The notes under the pieces are model-generated. The model had not been told where the DNA came from, made no database searches, and saw only the letters and a program-made list of their open reading frames with translations. Below, piece by piece: positions 8,393 to 17,079 of a stretch of 64,000 bases of DNA. The DNA lies in NCBI GenBank assembly GCA_001942045.1, contig MSTD01000001.1, forward strand, positions 272,260-336,259. The letters run 5' to 3'. This stretch comes from Mycolicibacterium porcinum. Its GTDB lineage: Bacteria; Actinomycetota; Actinomycetes; Mycobacteriales; Mycobacteriaceae. The position numbers and the translations under genes were made by a program. Position 1 is the first letter of the stretch, and each line of letters opens with the position of its first letter.

Positions 8393-9028
8393 TCAGGTGC
8401 GCTCGACGAGCCGGTGCACGGACGCGGGCGCCCCGACGTCCGCGCTGACCCACGGCGCGGGAACCGGATCGCCGGCCACCGTCCGCAGGGGTACGACTCC
8501 GGCCCATCCGCCGGAGTCGGCCGCGTCCTCCGGTGGTTCCGGTGGCGCGTCGCGCACCTTGACCGTCCAGCCTTCCGGCTCGATCGGCAGCGATATCGCG
8601 AGCGTCGCGGAGAGCTCCTTCTTGGTGCTGGGCCGCACCTCCGAGCTGCGGCCCGGGATCAGAGCGTCGCTCATCAGATCCAGTGCGTAGGCCGCCTCGG
8701 CCGGATCGATGACGGTCAGGTGTCCACGCACGACGGCCGACCGGTAGTTGGCGGTGGAGTCGAAAAGCGTGTCCGCCACCACGATTCCGTCGAGAAGCGT
8801 GACGCAGAATGCGGCCGGCGCTCCGGCCGCGACATGCCGCAGCGCACCCGCGCCGGTCGACCCGTGCAGGATGATCCGGTCACCGTCGCGGGCATAGAGC
8901 ATGGGCACCACCCACGGTTGCCCGTCGAGCACTGTCGCCAGAGTGCCCACGGCCGCGGCGTCGAGCACCGCGTCGAGGTCGGGCCGGTCGGTGCGGGCGC
9001 GCTCGCGTTCTCTCCTGATCTGCTTCAC
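8393..9028 (-). CDS. Pyridoxamine 5'-phosphate oxidase-fold (FMN-binding) protein
   Basis: This 211-aa protein has the split-barrel flavin-binding fold: a GTLATVLDGQPWVVPMLYA strand pair near residues 28-46, HGSTGAGALRH (phosphate-binding type segment) and a VVRGHLTVI strand. Family members bind FMN, F420 or haem and act on pyridoxal-like or other small substrates; the substrate here is unknown. The start is a GTG at 9028. It is divergently transcribed from a MocR/PdxR-type regulator 79 bp away, a very common pairing that suggests this gene is its target and may be tied to vitamin B6 or amino-acid metabolism. Confidence 0.85.
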   Translation of the reverse strand: MKQIRRERERARTDRPDLDAVLDAAAVGTLATVLDGQPWVVPMLYARDGDRIILHGSTGAGALRHVAAGAPAAFCVTLLDGIVVADTLFDSTANYRSAVVRGHLTVIDPAEAAYALDLMSDALIPGRSSEVRPSTKKELSATLAISLPIEPEGWTVKVRDAPPEPPEDAADSGGWAGVVPLRTVAGDPVPAPWVSADVGAPASVHRLVERT

Positions 9029-9069
9029 AAGACGAATCCTGGCCGAATTCCGGACTGCATAGAAGGTCC

Positions 9070-9086
9070 AGAACTCTAGAAGAACT
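9070..9086. promoter_or_regulatory. Direct repeat, probable MocR-type operator
   Basis: AGAACT occurs at 9070-9075 and again at 9081-9086, spaced exactly 11 bp (one helical turn). It lies between the divergent PPOX-fold and MocR-type genes and about 22 bp upstream of the regulator's start. MocR/PdxR regulators often bind direct repeats in such regions. Confidence 0.45.
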
Positions 9087-9107
9087 GCAGACCACTATTG
9101 TGGCGGC

Positions 9108-10535
9108 ATGGCGCGTCACGCACCCGAGCTGCACTTGGCGTTGCAGCTCCCCGCAGATGAGTCACCGCTGCGGCAGCGCATCGCGGCGGCCATCATCGAG
9201 CAGATCCGGCTCGGCCGGCTCGGTCCCGGTGACGCGCTGCCGTCGACCCGCAGCCTGGCGGCCGAACTCGCGGTGGCCCGCTCATCCGTGGTCGATGCGT
9301 ATGACGAGCTCGCCGCCGCCGGCTACACCACGGCTCAGCTCGGATCTGGCACCCGGATCGCCGTCGGCGCCGACACTGCAGCCCACGCCGGTGCGGCCTC
9401 ACACGTCACCTCGAGCGGTACCGCGGCATCGGTCCGGGCGGCCCCTCGTCAACCGTCGTCGGTCTGGGATCTCACGCCGGGCCACCCTGATCCGGGGCTG
9501 ATCTCGACCACGGACTGGCGCCGCGCCTGGCGGGCGGCCGCGGCCGCGCCGGTCCCCGCTGCGGCGGCTGGGCCAGATGGGCATGACGAGCTCCGGCTTG
9601 CGCTGGCCGGGCACCTACGTCGTACTCGCGGGATCGTTGCCGATCCAACCGAATTGATCATCGTGCCCGGCGTAGCCTCGGCACTGCGTACCGTTACCGC
9701 CGCGGCCGGACTGGCCGGACGCGACATCGCGTTCGAGGAACCGGGTTACGACGAGGCGCGGCGGACCTTCGAGATGTCCGGAGCCCGGATACGCGCGGTG
9801 ACCGTCGACGGCGACGGCCTCGATCCCGGATCGCTACGCGATTCTGATGCAGCGGTGTATTGCACACCGGCACACCAGTATCCGCTCGGTGCACGGCTGC
9901 CGGTGGCACGGCGTGCGCGTTTGGTGCAGTGGGCGGCTGAGACCGGCGCGCTCCTCATCGAGGACGACTACGACGGCGAATTCCGCTACGACGTTTCGGC
10001 GCTGCCCGCGTTGCGCGGCATCGACGACGGCCGCGAGTACGTCGCGTACATCGGGACGGTGTCGAAGGTCCTCACGCCGGTGTTGCGGGTGGCCTGGCTG
10101 CTGCCGCCGCCGGCACTGCGGGATGCTGCGGCTGACGCGCTGGAGTCCAGCGGTGAATCAGTCTGTGGGGTAACCACTCTCGCGTTGGCCCGGTTCATCG
10201 AGTCGGGTGCGTTGACCCGCCACCTGGCCCGCGCTGCACGCACGTACTCGGCGCGGCGTTCGGCGCTTGTCGGTGCGCTCCGACGACGGTGTCCGGGCCT
10301 GCAATTGGAGGGAGTCGAGGCGGGGTTGCACATGGTGATCCGGCTGCCGGATGGCAGCGACGATGTCGCGGTGGCCACGACGCTTGGTGATCGCGGCGTC
10401 ACGGTGTCGCCGCTGTCCACGTACTTCGTCGGCCGGGCCCACGCGCGAGGTCTGGTGTGCGGATACGCGCGCCTGCCCGAGACTCAGGCCGACACCGTAG
10501 CCGAAATCATCGTGGCGGCGATCGGTCAACCCTGA
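9108..10535 (+). CDS. MocR/PdxR-type transcriptional regulator (GntR DNA-binding domain fused to an aminotransferase-like domain)
   Basis: This 475-aa protein has two domains. Residues about 10-85 form a GntR winged helix (LRQRIAAAIIEQIRLGRLGP, GDALPSTRSLAAELAVARSS). Residues about 120-470 form a fold-type I aminotransferase domain, with IEDDYDGEFRYD and a predicted PLP-binding lysine in GTVSKVLTP (Lys320). Such proteins sense PLP or an amino-acid adduct and regulate a divergently placed gene, here the PPOX-fold gene. The 3' end overlaps the convergent sugar-kinase gene by 10 bp. Confidence 0.92.
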   Translation: MARHAPELHLALQLPADESPLRQRIAAAIIEQIRLGRLGPGDALPSTRSLAAELAVARSSVVDAYDELAAAGYTTAQLGSGTRIAVGADTAAHAGAASHVTSSGTAASVRAAPRQPSSVWDLTPGHPDPGLISTTDWRRAWRAAAAAPVPAAAAGPDGHDELRLALAGHLRRTRGIVADPTELIIVPGVASALRTVTAAAGLAGRDIAFEEPGYDEARRTFEMSGARIRAVTVDGDGLDPGSLRDSDAAVYCTPAHQYPLGARLPVARRARLVQWAAETGALLIEDDYDGEFRYDVSALPALRGIDDGREYVAYIGTVSKVLTPVLRVAWLLPPPALRDAAADALESSGESVCGVTTLALARFIESGALTRHLARAARTYSARRSALVGALRRRCPGLQLEGVEAGLHMVIRLPDGSDDVAVATTLGDRGVTVSPLSTYFVGRAHARGLVCGYARLPETQADTVAEIIVAAIGQP

Positions 10536-11449
10536 GCAGCAGCGTCGCGTGCCGCGAGGTCCGGCAGGTCGGCGCCGGCACGAGCCACGGTCAACGCCGC
10601 CGACAGCGCCGCGGACTGCAGCACACCTTCGAGCGTCCCGGTGCCGATCCGGCCCAGGTCGCGCCGGCGGTCGGCGCCGAGCAAGCCCAGCGACCACACC
10701 GCATCGAGCAGACCCGCCATGAAGGCGTCGCCCGCTCCGACGGTATCCACCACCTGCGCCGGCCGCGCCGGAACGGACACCGTGCCCGCCCGACATACCG
10801 CGAACGCACCCCGCGCACCCGAGGTCACCGTGACGATTGCCGGTCCGACCTCCAACCAGGCCCGTGCAATCTGTTCGGGGGAGTGCCTCGGATCCATCCA
10901 GCGCAGATCGTCCTCGGACACTTTGACGATGTCAGCACGTTCGACGAGCCGGTCGATGCGCCCGCGGGCGATGTCGTCGTCCTGAATCACGTCGGCGCGC
11001 ACATTCGGATCGAACGTGATCGTGGCCGACATGCGGTAGGCGTCCAGCAGCGCGGCGGTCGCGCGACATCCGGGCTCCAACACCGTGGCGATCGAGCCGG
11101 TATGGACCAGCAGTGGGGTGGCCACCTCAGGTGTGCCGGTCAGTTGCCAGTCGATGTCGAAGGTGTAGCGGGCTGCGCCCGAGGGATCGACGGCCGCCCG
11201 TGCCGTCGGCGTTCGACCGGCCGTCATACTTCCCGAAACCAGTTGTACCCCAGAGTCTTCCAGATAGGAGGCAATGCGCTTGCCGCGGTCGTCCTCGGCG
11301 ATGTGGGTGAGGAAGTCGACGCTGCGGCCCAGCCGGCCGAGGCCGACGGCCACATTGAGCGGGCTGCCACCGACATACTCGCCACTGACCACGCCGTCGA
11401 TCTCGACGACGTCGATCAGCGCTTCGCCGATGACCAGGGCCCGGCTCAT
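10526..11449 (-). CDS. PfkB-family carbohydrate kinase (fructokinase/ribokinase type)
   Basis: This 307-aa kinase phosphorylates a sugar or nucleoside with ATP. The start was set at the ATG at 11449 (MSRALVIGEALIDVVE), because the frame remains open upstream without homology. GGSPLNVAVGLGRLG (residues about 28-42) is PfkB signature 1, and DTVGAGDAFMAG near the C-terminus is signature 2, with its catalytic Asp in GAGD. The pattern best resembles fructokinases, but substrate choice cannot be settled from sequence. It lies 23 bp downstream of the cutinase gene on the same strand and converges on the MocR gene. Confidence 0.9.
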   Translation of the reverse strand: MSRALVIGEALIDVVEIDGVVSGEYVGGSPLNVAVGLGRLGRSVDFLTHIAEDDRGKRIASYLEDSGVQLVSGSMTAGRTPTARAAVDPSGAARYTFDIDWQLTGTPEVATPLLVHTGSIATVLEPGCRATAALLDAYRMSATITFDPNVRADVIQDDDIARGRIDRLVERADIVKVSEDDLRWMDPRHSPEQIARAWLEVGPAIVTVTSGARGAFAVCRAGTVSVPARPAQVVDTVGAGDAFMAGLLDAVWSLGLLGADRRRDLGRIGTGTLEGVLQSAALSAALTVARAGADLPDLAARDAAAQG

Positions 11450-11472
11450 GGCTCCATGGTAGGTGGGTTCGG

Positions 11473-12144
11473 CTATAGCCGTCCGGCGATGAACCCGGCC
11501 GCTTGATCGGGATACGGCGGAAGCTCGTAGGCGCTGTGCGCGGCGCGGACACGCCCACCTTCGACACAGATCGGATCGCCGGGGCTGCACAGGTCGATGG
11601 CCCGGCCGGCGAACTGCCCGGTGCCCGACAGCGGCGTGCCGAACCGGTTGCCCGGATTGCCGAACACCGCGACCGCGGCGACCCGGTCGGCGCTGTAGGA
11701 CGGCAACGGGGGAGCCGAGCCGATCGTGCCGATCCGGTCGCCGATCGGCGGCACGCCGGCCAGCATCGAAACTGCCGCTGCGCCTTGGGAGAATCCGCCC
11801 AGCACCACCTGGGTGCCGGGGCATTGGTCGGCCAGCCACGCGATGTGGCCGGCGGCGTCATTGGCGCCGTCCGCGGTGGTCAGGAAGTTGAGCCCAGCCG
11901 GATAGTTCACTGCGTACACACCGAGGCTGCGAGGAGCGATCCGCGGGCCGAGTTGGTCGACCAACGCCTGCCCCACCCGGCCGATACCGGGCGGCTCGCC
12001 GGTGCCGCGGGCGAACACCACCTCGACGTCCGAGCAGGGATCGGCCGACGCCGCGGGCGCCGGACCGGTGAAAACCGCCGCTGCGGGGATCGATACGACC
12101 ACGGCCCATCGGAAGAGCAAACTGCACACGCGATTCACTGCCAT
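11473..12144 (-). CDS. Secreted cutinase-family serine esterase
   Basis: This 223-aa exported alpha/beta hydrolase hydrolyses ester bonds, in mycobacteria usually of lipids or polyesters. A signal peptide covers about residues 1-34, ending near AASA. The cutinase hallmarks are DVEVVFARGTGEPPG, the nucleophile motif GGFSQGA (Ser119), CSPGDPIC (Asp190) and AHSAY (His203), which complete the triad. Paired cysteines match the two family disulfides. It starts at the ATG at 12144 and is divergent from ligD with about 60 bp between the starts. Mycobacteria carry several paralogues (Culp proteins); I cannot assign which one. Confidence 0.93.
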   Translation of the reverse strand: MAVNRVCSLLFRWAVVVSIPAAAVFTGPAPAASADPCSDVEVVFARGTGEPPGIGRVGQALVDQLGPRIAPRSLGVYAVNYPAGLNFLTTADGANDAAGHIAWLADQCPGTQVVLGGFSQGAAAVSMLAGVPPIGDRIGTIGSAPPLPSYSADRVAAVAVFGNPGNRFGTPLSGTGQFAGRAIDLCSPGDPICVEGGRVRAAHSAYELPPYPDQAAGFIAGRL

Positions 12145-12203
12145 CCGCCCATGCTCACATGTCGGCCGGGTCTGTGTCTCAGATGTGGGTATACGTTTGG
12201 CTC

Positions 12204-14483
12204 ATGGCGGGCGTCGTGGAGCGCTATGAGCGGGTTCGGCTGACGAATCCGGACAAAGTGCTCTATCCCGCCACCGGGACCACGAAAGCCGAGGTCTTCG
12301 ACTACTACCTGAGCATCGCCGAGGTGATGCTGCCGCACATCGCCGGGCGCCCGGTGACCCGAAAGCGTTGGCCGAACGGGGTCACCGAGGCGTCGTTCTT
12401 CGAAAAGCAGCTGGCGTCGTCGGCGCCGGCTTGGCTGGAGCGCGGCACCATCGCGCACAAATCCGGCACCACCACCTACCCGATCATCAACACCCGCGAG
12501 GGCCTGGCCTGGATCGCACAACAGGCGGCACTCGAAGTGCATGTGCCGCAATGGCGATTCGGCACCGACGGGAGTCAGGGCCCGGCCACCCGCATCGTGT
12601 TCGATCTCGATCCGGGCGACGGGGTGACGATGCCGCAGTTGTGCGAGGTGGCTCAGGCGGTGCGCGACTTGATGGGTGACATCGGACTGACGACGTATCC
12701 GCTGACCAGCGGAAGCAAGGGCCTGCACCTGTATGTGCCCCTGGCAGAGCCGATCAGCTCCCGAGGTGCCTCGGTGTTGGCCAAGCGGGTGGCCCAACAG
12801 CTCGAGCAGTCGATGCCCACACTGGTCACCGCCACCATGACCCGCAGCGTGCGAGCCCAGAAGATATTCCTGGACTGGAGCCAGAACAGCGGATCCAAGA
12901 CCACGATCGCTCCATACTCGCTACGCGGGCGCGAGAATCCGACGGTCGCTGCGCCGCGAACCTGGGACGAGATCGCCGATCCGAACCTGCGCCATCTGCG
13001 ATTCGATGAAGTGCTGCAACGGGTTTCCGAAGATGGTGACCTGCTGGCCGGGCTCGATGAGGATGCGCCGCGTCCCGACAAGCTCACCACCTACCGCAGC
13101 ATGCGTGATGCGGCCAAGACTCCCGAGCCGGTGCCCCAGGATATTCCGGCAACCGGCAACAACGACCGCTTCGTGATCCAGGAGCACCATGCCCGGCGGC
13201 TGCACTATGACCTGCGACTGGAACGCGACGGTGTGCTGGTCAGCTGGGCGGTGCCCAAGAACCTGCCCGAGACCACCGCGGTGAATCACCTTGCCGTGCA
13301 TACCGAAGACCACCCGATCGAGTACCTGAGCTTTCACGGCGCGATTCCCAAGGGAGAGTACGGCGCAGGCAACATGGTCATCTGGGACACCGGCACATAC
13401 GAGGCGGAGAAGTTCCGGGTCACCGACAACCCCGAGGACCGCAACGGCGAGGTCATCGTCACGCTGCACGGCGAGAAGATCGACGGCCGCTATGCCCTGA
13501 TCCAGACCGAGGGCAAGAACTGGCTTGCGCACCGGATGAAAGACCAGAAGTCGGCCACACCCGAGCCCCAGGACTTCGCGCCGATGCTGGCCACCGAGGG
13601 GTCCGTCGAGAAACTCAAGGCCACGCAATGGGCGTTCGAAGGCAAGTGGGACGGCTACCGGCTGCTGGTCGAGGCCGAGCATGGCCGCCTGCAATTGCGG
13701 TCACGCCGCGGGCGTGATGTCACCGCCGAATATCCGCAATTGGAGGCGCTGGCAGCCGATCTCGCCGATCACCACGTGGTGCTCGATGGCGAGGTGGTGG
13801 CGCTCGATGACCACGGAGTGCCGAGTTTCGGTGAGATGCAGAACCGGGCCCGCTCCACCCGGGTCGAGTTCTGGGCGTTCGACATCCTGTGGCTCGACGG
13901 CCGGTCCTTGTTGCGGGCCAAGTACTCCGATCGTCGAAAGCTGTTGGACGCGTTGGCCGCCGGTGGCGGCCTGATCGTCCCGGAACCGCTGCCCGGTGAC
14001 GGTCCGGAGGCGATGGTCCATGCGCGTGAGCACAGGTTCGAGGGCGTGGTCGCCAAGAAACGGGACTCGACGTATCAGCCGGGCCGGCGGTCGGCGTCCT
14101 GGATCAAGGACAAGATCTGGAATACCCAGGAAGTGGTGATCGGTGGCTGGCGACAGGGGGAGGGCGGCCGCAGCAGCGGCATCGGAGCGCTGATGCTCGG
14201 GGTGCCCGGGCCCGACGGCCTGCACTTCGCCGGGCGCGTCGGCACCGGGTTCACCGAGAAGGAACTGGCCAAGCTCAAACGCATGCTGGCCCCGTTGCAC
14301 ACCGACGACTCGCCCTTCGACAAGCCGCTGCCGAAGCTGGACGCGAAAGGGGTCACGTTCGTGCGACCCGAGCTGGTGGGGGAGGTCCGCTACAGCGAGC
14401 GCACTACGGATCGCCGGTTGCGCCAGCCCAGTTGGCGGGGGCTACGGCCGGACAAGACTCCGGATGACGTGGTGTGGGAGTAG
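12204..14483 (+). CDS. ligD: Multifunctional ATP-dependent DNA ligase LigD
   Basis: This 759-aa enzyme has the order polymerase, phosphoesterase, ligase, as in M. tuberculosis Rv0938. The polymerase/primase domain (about 1-290) carries FDLDPGDG with catalytic Asp134 and Asp136. The 3'-phosphoesterase domain (about 310-450) carries IQEHHARRLHYDLRLE and IPKGEYGAG. The ligase domain begins around 460 with nucleotidyl-acceptor Lys481 in FEGKWDGYR and the later ASWIKDKIW and RYSERT motifs. The start was set at the ATG at 12204, because MAGVVERYERVRLTNPDKVL begins the conserved region; 15 extra codons lie upstream. It works with Ku (4888-5763) in non-homologous end joining. Confidence 0.97.
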   Translation: MAGVVERYERVRLTNPDKVLYPATGTTKAEVFDYYLSIAEVMLPHIAGRPVTRKRWPNGVTEASFFEKQLASSAPAWLERGTIAHKSGTTTYPIINTREGLAWIAQQAALEVHVPQWRFGTDGSQGPATRIVFDLDPGDGVTMPQLCEVAQAVRDLMGDIGLTTYPLTSGSKGLHLYVPLAEPISSRGASVLAKRVAQQLEQSMPTLVTATMTRSVRAQKIFLDWSQNSGSKTTIAPYSLRGRENPTVAAPRTWDEIADPNLRHLRFDEVLQRVSEDGDLLAGLDEDAPRPDKLTTYRSMRDAAKTPEPVPQDIPATGNNDRFVIQEHHARRLHYDLRLERDGVLVSWAVPKNLPETTAVNHLAVHTEDHPIEYLSFHGAIPKGEYGAGNMVIWDTGTYEAEKFRVTDNPEDRNGEVIVTLHGEKIDGRYALIQTEGKNWLAHRMKDQKSATPEPQDFAPMLATEGSVEKLKATQWAFEGKWDGYRLLVEAEHGRLQLRSRRGRDVTAEYPQLEALAADLADHHVVLDGEVVALDDHGVPSFGEMQNRARSTRVEFWAFDILWLDGRSLLRAKYSDRRKLLDALAAGGGLIVPEPLPGDGPEAMVHAREHRFEGVVAKKRDSTYQPGRRSASWIKDKIWNTQEVVIGGWRQGEGGRSSGIGALMLGVPGPDGLHFAGRVGTGFTEKELAKLKRMLAPLHTDDSPFDKPLPKLDAKGVTFVRPELVGEVRYSERTTDRRLRQPSWRGLRPDKTPDDVVWE

Positions 14484-14498
14484 CCACCCGAAAGCGTC

Positions 14499-14559
14499 GT
14501 CCGCTTGCCTGATGGAAAGTCGTCCATTTGTTAAATAGAATCTTGTCCATCTGTTAGAT
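14499..14559. repeat. Three direct repeats with exact 23-bp period upstream of the DUF4143 ATPase gene
   Basis: 15-bp units begin at 14499, 14522 and 14545: GTCCGCTTGCCTGAT, GTCCATTTGTTAAAT and GTCCATCTGTTAGAT. The second and third agree at 13 of 15 positions; the first agrees with each of them at 9 of 15. They fill the gap between ligD and the next gene and overlap -10-like sequences (TAGAAT at 14536, TAGATT at 14555). This looks like an operator array for the downstream gene. Confidence 0.6.
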
Positions 14560-14566
14560 TGACCTG

Positions 14567-15838
14567 GTGACGTACCGTCGGCGCATCGTGGATGAGCTGC
14601 TCGACGAGCTGTTTCCGAACCTACCCGCCATCGCACTCGAAGGCGCCAAAGCTGTCGGGAAGACCGCCACTGCGAGCCAGCGCGCGGCGACTGTCGTCAC
14701 GCTCAACGATCCCCGTCAGTACGAAGTAGTGACGGCCGATCCCGACTACGTCGTCCGAGCGCCTCATCCAGTGTTGATCGACGAGTGGCAGCTGGAGCCG
14801 TCGATCTGGGACCGCGTCCGGCGCGCGGTCGACGACGATTGGTCGGGTGGCAGATTCCTGCTTGCCGGATCAGCTGGTGTCGCTCCCGGCGTCCGAATCC
14901 ATTCGGGCGCGGGCCGCATCGTCAGCCTGCAGATGCGGCCGATGACACTCATCGAGCGTGGCACGGCCGATCCAACTGTTTCGTTGCGGGAACTTCTGTC
15001 CGGCGAGCAGCCGGACATCGCAGGACGCTCCGATGCCACGCTGCCGACGTACGCCGATGAGATCCTCCGTTCTGGCTTTCCCGGTATCCGAGACCTGCCC
15101 GAGCGGGCACGTCAGATCCAGCTTGACAGCTATGTGGCGCGGATCGTCGAGCGCGAGCTTCCCGAAAACGGCTACGTCGTTCGAAGGCCGGCCACGCTCA
15201 TGTCATGGCTCTCCGCGTACGCCGCAGCGACCAGCACGGATGCCTCATTCACGAACCTGCTCGACGCTGCTACGGCCGGTGAATCCGACAAGCCTGCCCG
15301 ACAAACCGTCGACAGCTACCGCAATCATCTGCAACGTCTCTTCGTCCTGGACCCGGTGCCGGCTTGGGTACCCACGTTCAGTCCTCTCAAGCGGCTCACG
15401 CAGACCCCCAAGCATCATCTCGTGGACCCCGCGATCGCGGCTCGGCTCGTGGGCGTCGGGAAGGCTGGATTGCTGCAAGGCGATGGCGTCAGGGTCGCCC
15501 AAGCGACGGGGACGTGGCTCGGAGCGTTGTTTGAATCCCTTGCGGTACAGAGCATTCGTGTCTATGCGGGTGCTTCGAACGCTCAGGTCGGACATCTGCG
15601 AACGAAGAACACCGAACACGAGATCGATCTGATCGTGGAGGGTGAAGACCGCCGGGTCGTCGCGATCGAAATCAAACTGGCGGCCACCGTCAGCGACCGT
15701 GACGTGCGGCATCTGCACTGGCTGCGTAACCAGATCGGAGATCGCCTGGTGGACAGCGTCGTCGTGACGACCGGCGAGTTCTGCTATCGGAGACCTGACG
15801 GTGTCGCGGTCATCCCGCTGGCGCTGCTGGGTCCATGA
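14567..15838 (+). CDS. AAA-type ATP-binding protein with DUF4143 domain
   Basis: This 423-aa cytosolic protein has a Walker A GAKAVGKT (residues 26-33) and a Walker B LIDEWQ (70-75), then a C-terminal DUF4143 region. That region ends in a PD-(D/E)XK-like pattern: TEHEIDLIVEGEDRRVVAIEIK near 345-366. This layout is typical of the widespread DUF4143 ATPases, often mobile accessory genes of unknown role, sometimes discussed as toxin or defence components. The start is a GTG at 14567, only 7-8 bp from a TAGATT -10-like hexamer, which suggests a leaderless transcript. It is a single gene with three direct repeats directly upstream. Confidence 0.85.
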   Translation: MTYRRRIVDELLDELFPNLPAIALEGAKAVGKTATASQRAATVVTLNDPRQYEVVTADPDYVVRAPHPVLIDEWQLEPSIWDRVRRAVDDDWSGGRFLLAGSAGVAPGVRIHSGAGRIVSLQMRPMTLIERGTADPTVSLRELLSGEQPDIAGRSDATLPTYADEILRSGFPGIRDLPERARQIQLDSYVARIVERELPENGYVVRRPATLMSWLSAYAAATSTDASFTNLLDAATAGESDKPARQTVDSYRNHLQRLFVLDPVPAWVPTFSPLKRLTQTPKHHLVDPAIAARLVGVGKAGLLQGDGVRVAQATGTWLGALFESLAVQSIRVYAGASNAQVGHLRTKNTEHEIDLIVEGEDRRVVAIEIKLAATVSDRDVRHLHWLRNQIGDRLVDSVVVTTGEFCYRRPDGVAVIPLALLGP

Positions 15839-15863
15839 GGCCGCAGATCGGCGGGAAGCACGT

Positions 15864-16367
15864 TCAGCCGTTGGCGCCGGCCGCCGCGGTCTCTCGGTGG
15901 GCCGCCTCGACGGCTTCGAGCAGACCCCGCGTCGCCAGTTCGTCAGCCAGTTCGTTGTCGGCGACGCCGGAGTGGCCTTTCACCCAGAACCATTCGACCT
16001 GGTGTCGGGCGCACGCGACCTGCAGCCGCTGCCACAGGTCGACGTTCTTCACGGGCTGCTTCGCGGCGGTCAGCCAACCGTTGCGTTCCCAACCCAGCAC
16101 CCATTTGGTGATGCCGTTGCGGACGTAGGTGCTGTCGGTGTGAAGGTGCACCACCACAGGTCTGGTGAGCGCCTCGAGCGCCATGATGGGCGCGGTCAGC
16201 TCCATCCGGTTGTTGCTCGTGGTCCCCGGATCCCCGCCGTACATCTCGCGAACGCGCTCACGGTGGCGCAGCACCGCACCCCAACCGCCGGGGCCGGGGT
16301 TCGGTCGGCAGCCGCCGTCGGTGTGGATGACCACGACGTCGGTGCTCAGGAATTCGGCGTCGGTCAT
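15864..16367 (-). CDS. rnhA: Ribonuclease HI
   Basis: This 167-aa endonuclease cleaves the RNA strand of RNA/DNA hybrids. The start was set at the ATG at 16367 ([10 protein letters not shown]); the frame continues 15 codons upstream. All four acidic residues are in place: Asp17 (HTDGG), Glu56 (RMELT), Asp78 (HTDST) and Asp137 (ADNELAD), with His132 in KGHSG. The length fits a single-domain bacterial RNase HI without a C-terminal phosphatase domain. Confidence 0.95.
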   Translation of the reverse strand: MTDAEFLSTDVVVIHTDGGCRPNPGPGGWGAVLRHRERVREMYGGDPGTTSNNRMELTAPIMALEALTRPVVVHLHTDSTYVRNGITKWVLGWERNGWLTAAKQPVKNVDLWQRLQVACARHQVEWFWVKGHSGVADNELADELATRGLLEAVEAAHRETAAAGANG

Positions 16368-16415
16368 CCGCTGAGGATAGGCAACGGCGCCGGGCGGGCG
16401 GCGCCCCGACACACG

Positions 16416-17054
16416 TCAACGGCCAGGGGTAGCCGAGATCACCGCCGTCGGGACCGACATCCCGAAGTCCTTGTGCCGGACCGTCGTGATGCGGCGGCCC
16501 GGCTGTACAGCGTCCTTGACTCCAGTGGTGTGGTCACCGAAGAACGCGGCGCTCGCGTCGAGATCGTCGACGACGTAGGTGATTCCCCACAGCGTCGAGG
16601 GCCCATCGTTCGTGGTCTCCGGCGATCCGACGACCTCGAGGATCACTTCGCCGAGCCGGAAGAAGACCTGGCGGACCCGTCGCCCGCCGAGCTCGGCGTC
16701 GCGTTCCCGGCGCGGCGTCACACCGATGGCGGCCAGCGCGGAGACTGTGCGCCCGAGGTCGGGGGACAACAACACGACGTGGTCGATTGCGGTGGCGCCG
16801 TTCGGATGGGTGGCCGGCTGCGCCGTGGCCGTGGTTGATCGGACGGTGGGAATGCCGTCGAGGTCGTCGGACGGCTCGTGCGGGGGTAGGCCGCGCAACG
16901 ACCACCCGATGATGCCGGTGCCATGGTCGCCTCCGACCAGTCGAATCCGGACGTGGCCCACCCGGCACACGGCATCGCTGTCGACGGTGAACCCCGCTCG
17001 TTCCCAGGCGTCGGGTGCATCAGCGACTTCGAACTCGTCGACGGTGACGGTCAT
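16416..17054 (-). CDS. VOC-family (glyoxalase/dioxygenase-like) protein
   Basis: This 212-aa protein contains a vicinal-oxygen-chelate module from about residue 88: AIDHVVLLSPDLGRTVSALAAIG, RQVFFRLGEVILEVVG, then TYVVDDLDASAAFFGD. His and Glu in these strands are the usual metal ligands. VOC proteins include glyoxalases, ring-cleaving dioxygenases and resistance proteins; the substrate is unknown. It lies in a same-strand run with the acyl-CoA dehydrogenase upstream (25-bp gap) and rnhA downstream, so the three may be cotranscribed. Confidence 0.8.
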   Translation of the reverse strand: MTVTVDEFEVADAPDAWERAGFTVDSDAVCRVGHVRIRLVGGDHGTGIIGWSLRGLPPHEPSDDLDGIPTVRSTTATAQPATHPNGATAIDHVVLLSPDLGRTVSALAAIGVTPRRERDAELGGRRVRQVFFRLGEVILEVVGSPETTNDGPSTLWGITYVVDDLDASAAFFGDHTTGVKDAVQPGRRITTVRHKDFGMSVPTAVISATPGR

Positions 17055-17079
17055 GGACGTCGAATCTAGCTGGCCGTCG

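Noticed and set aside
8179..8448. Small plus-strand frame in the long intergenic region
   Set aside because: It overlaps the end of the PPOX-fold gene, has no family resemblance and no convincing ribosome site.
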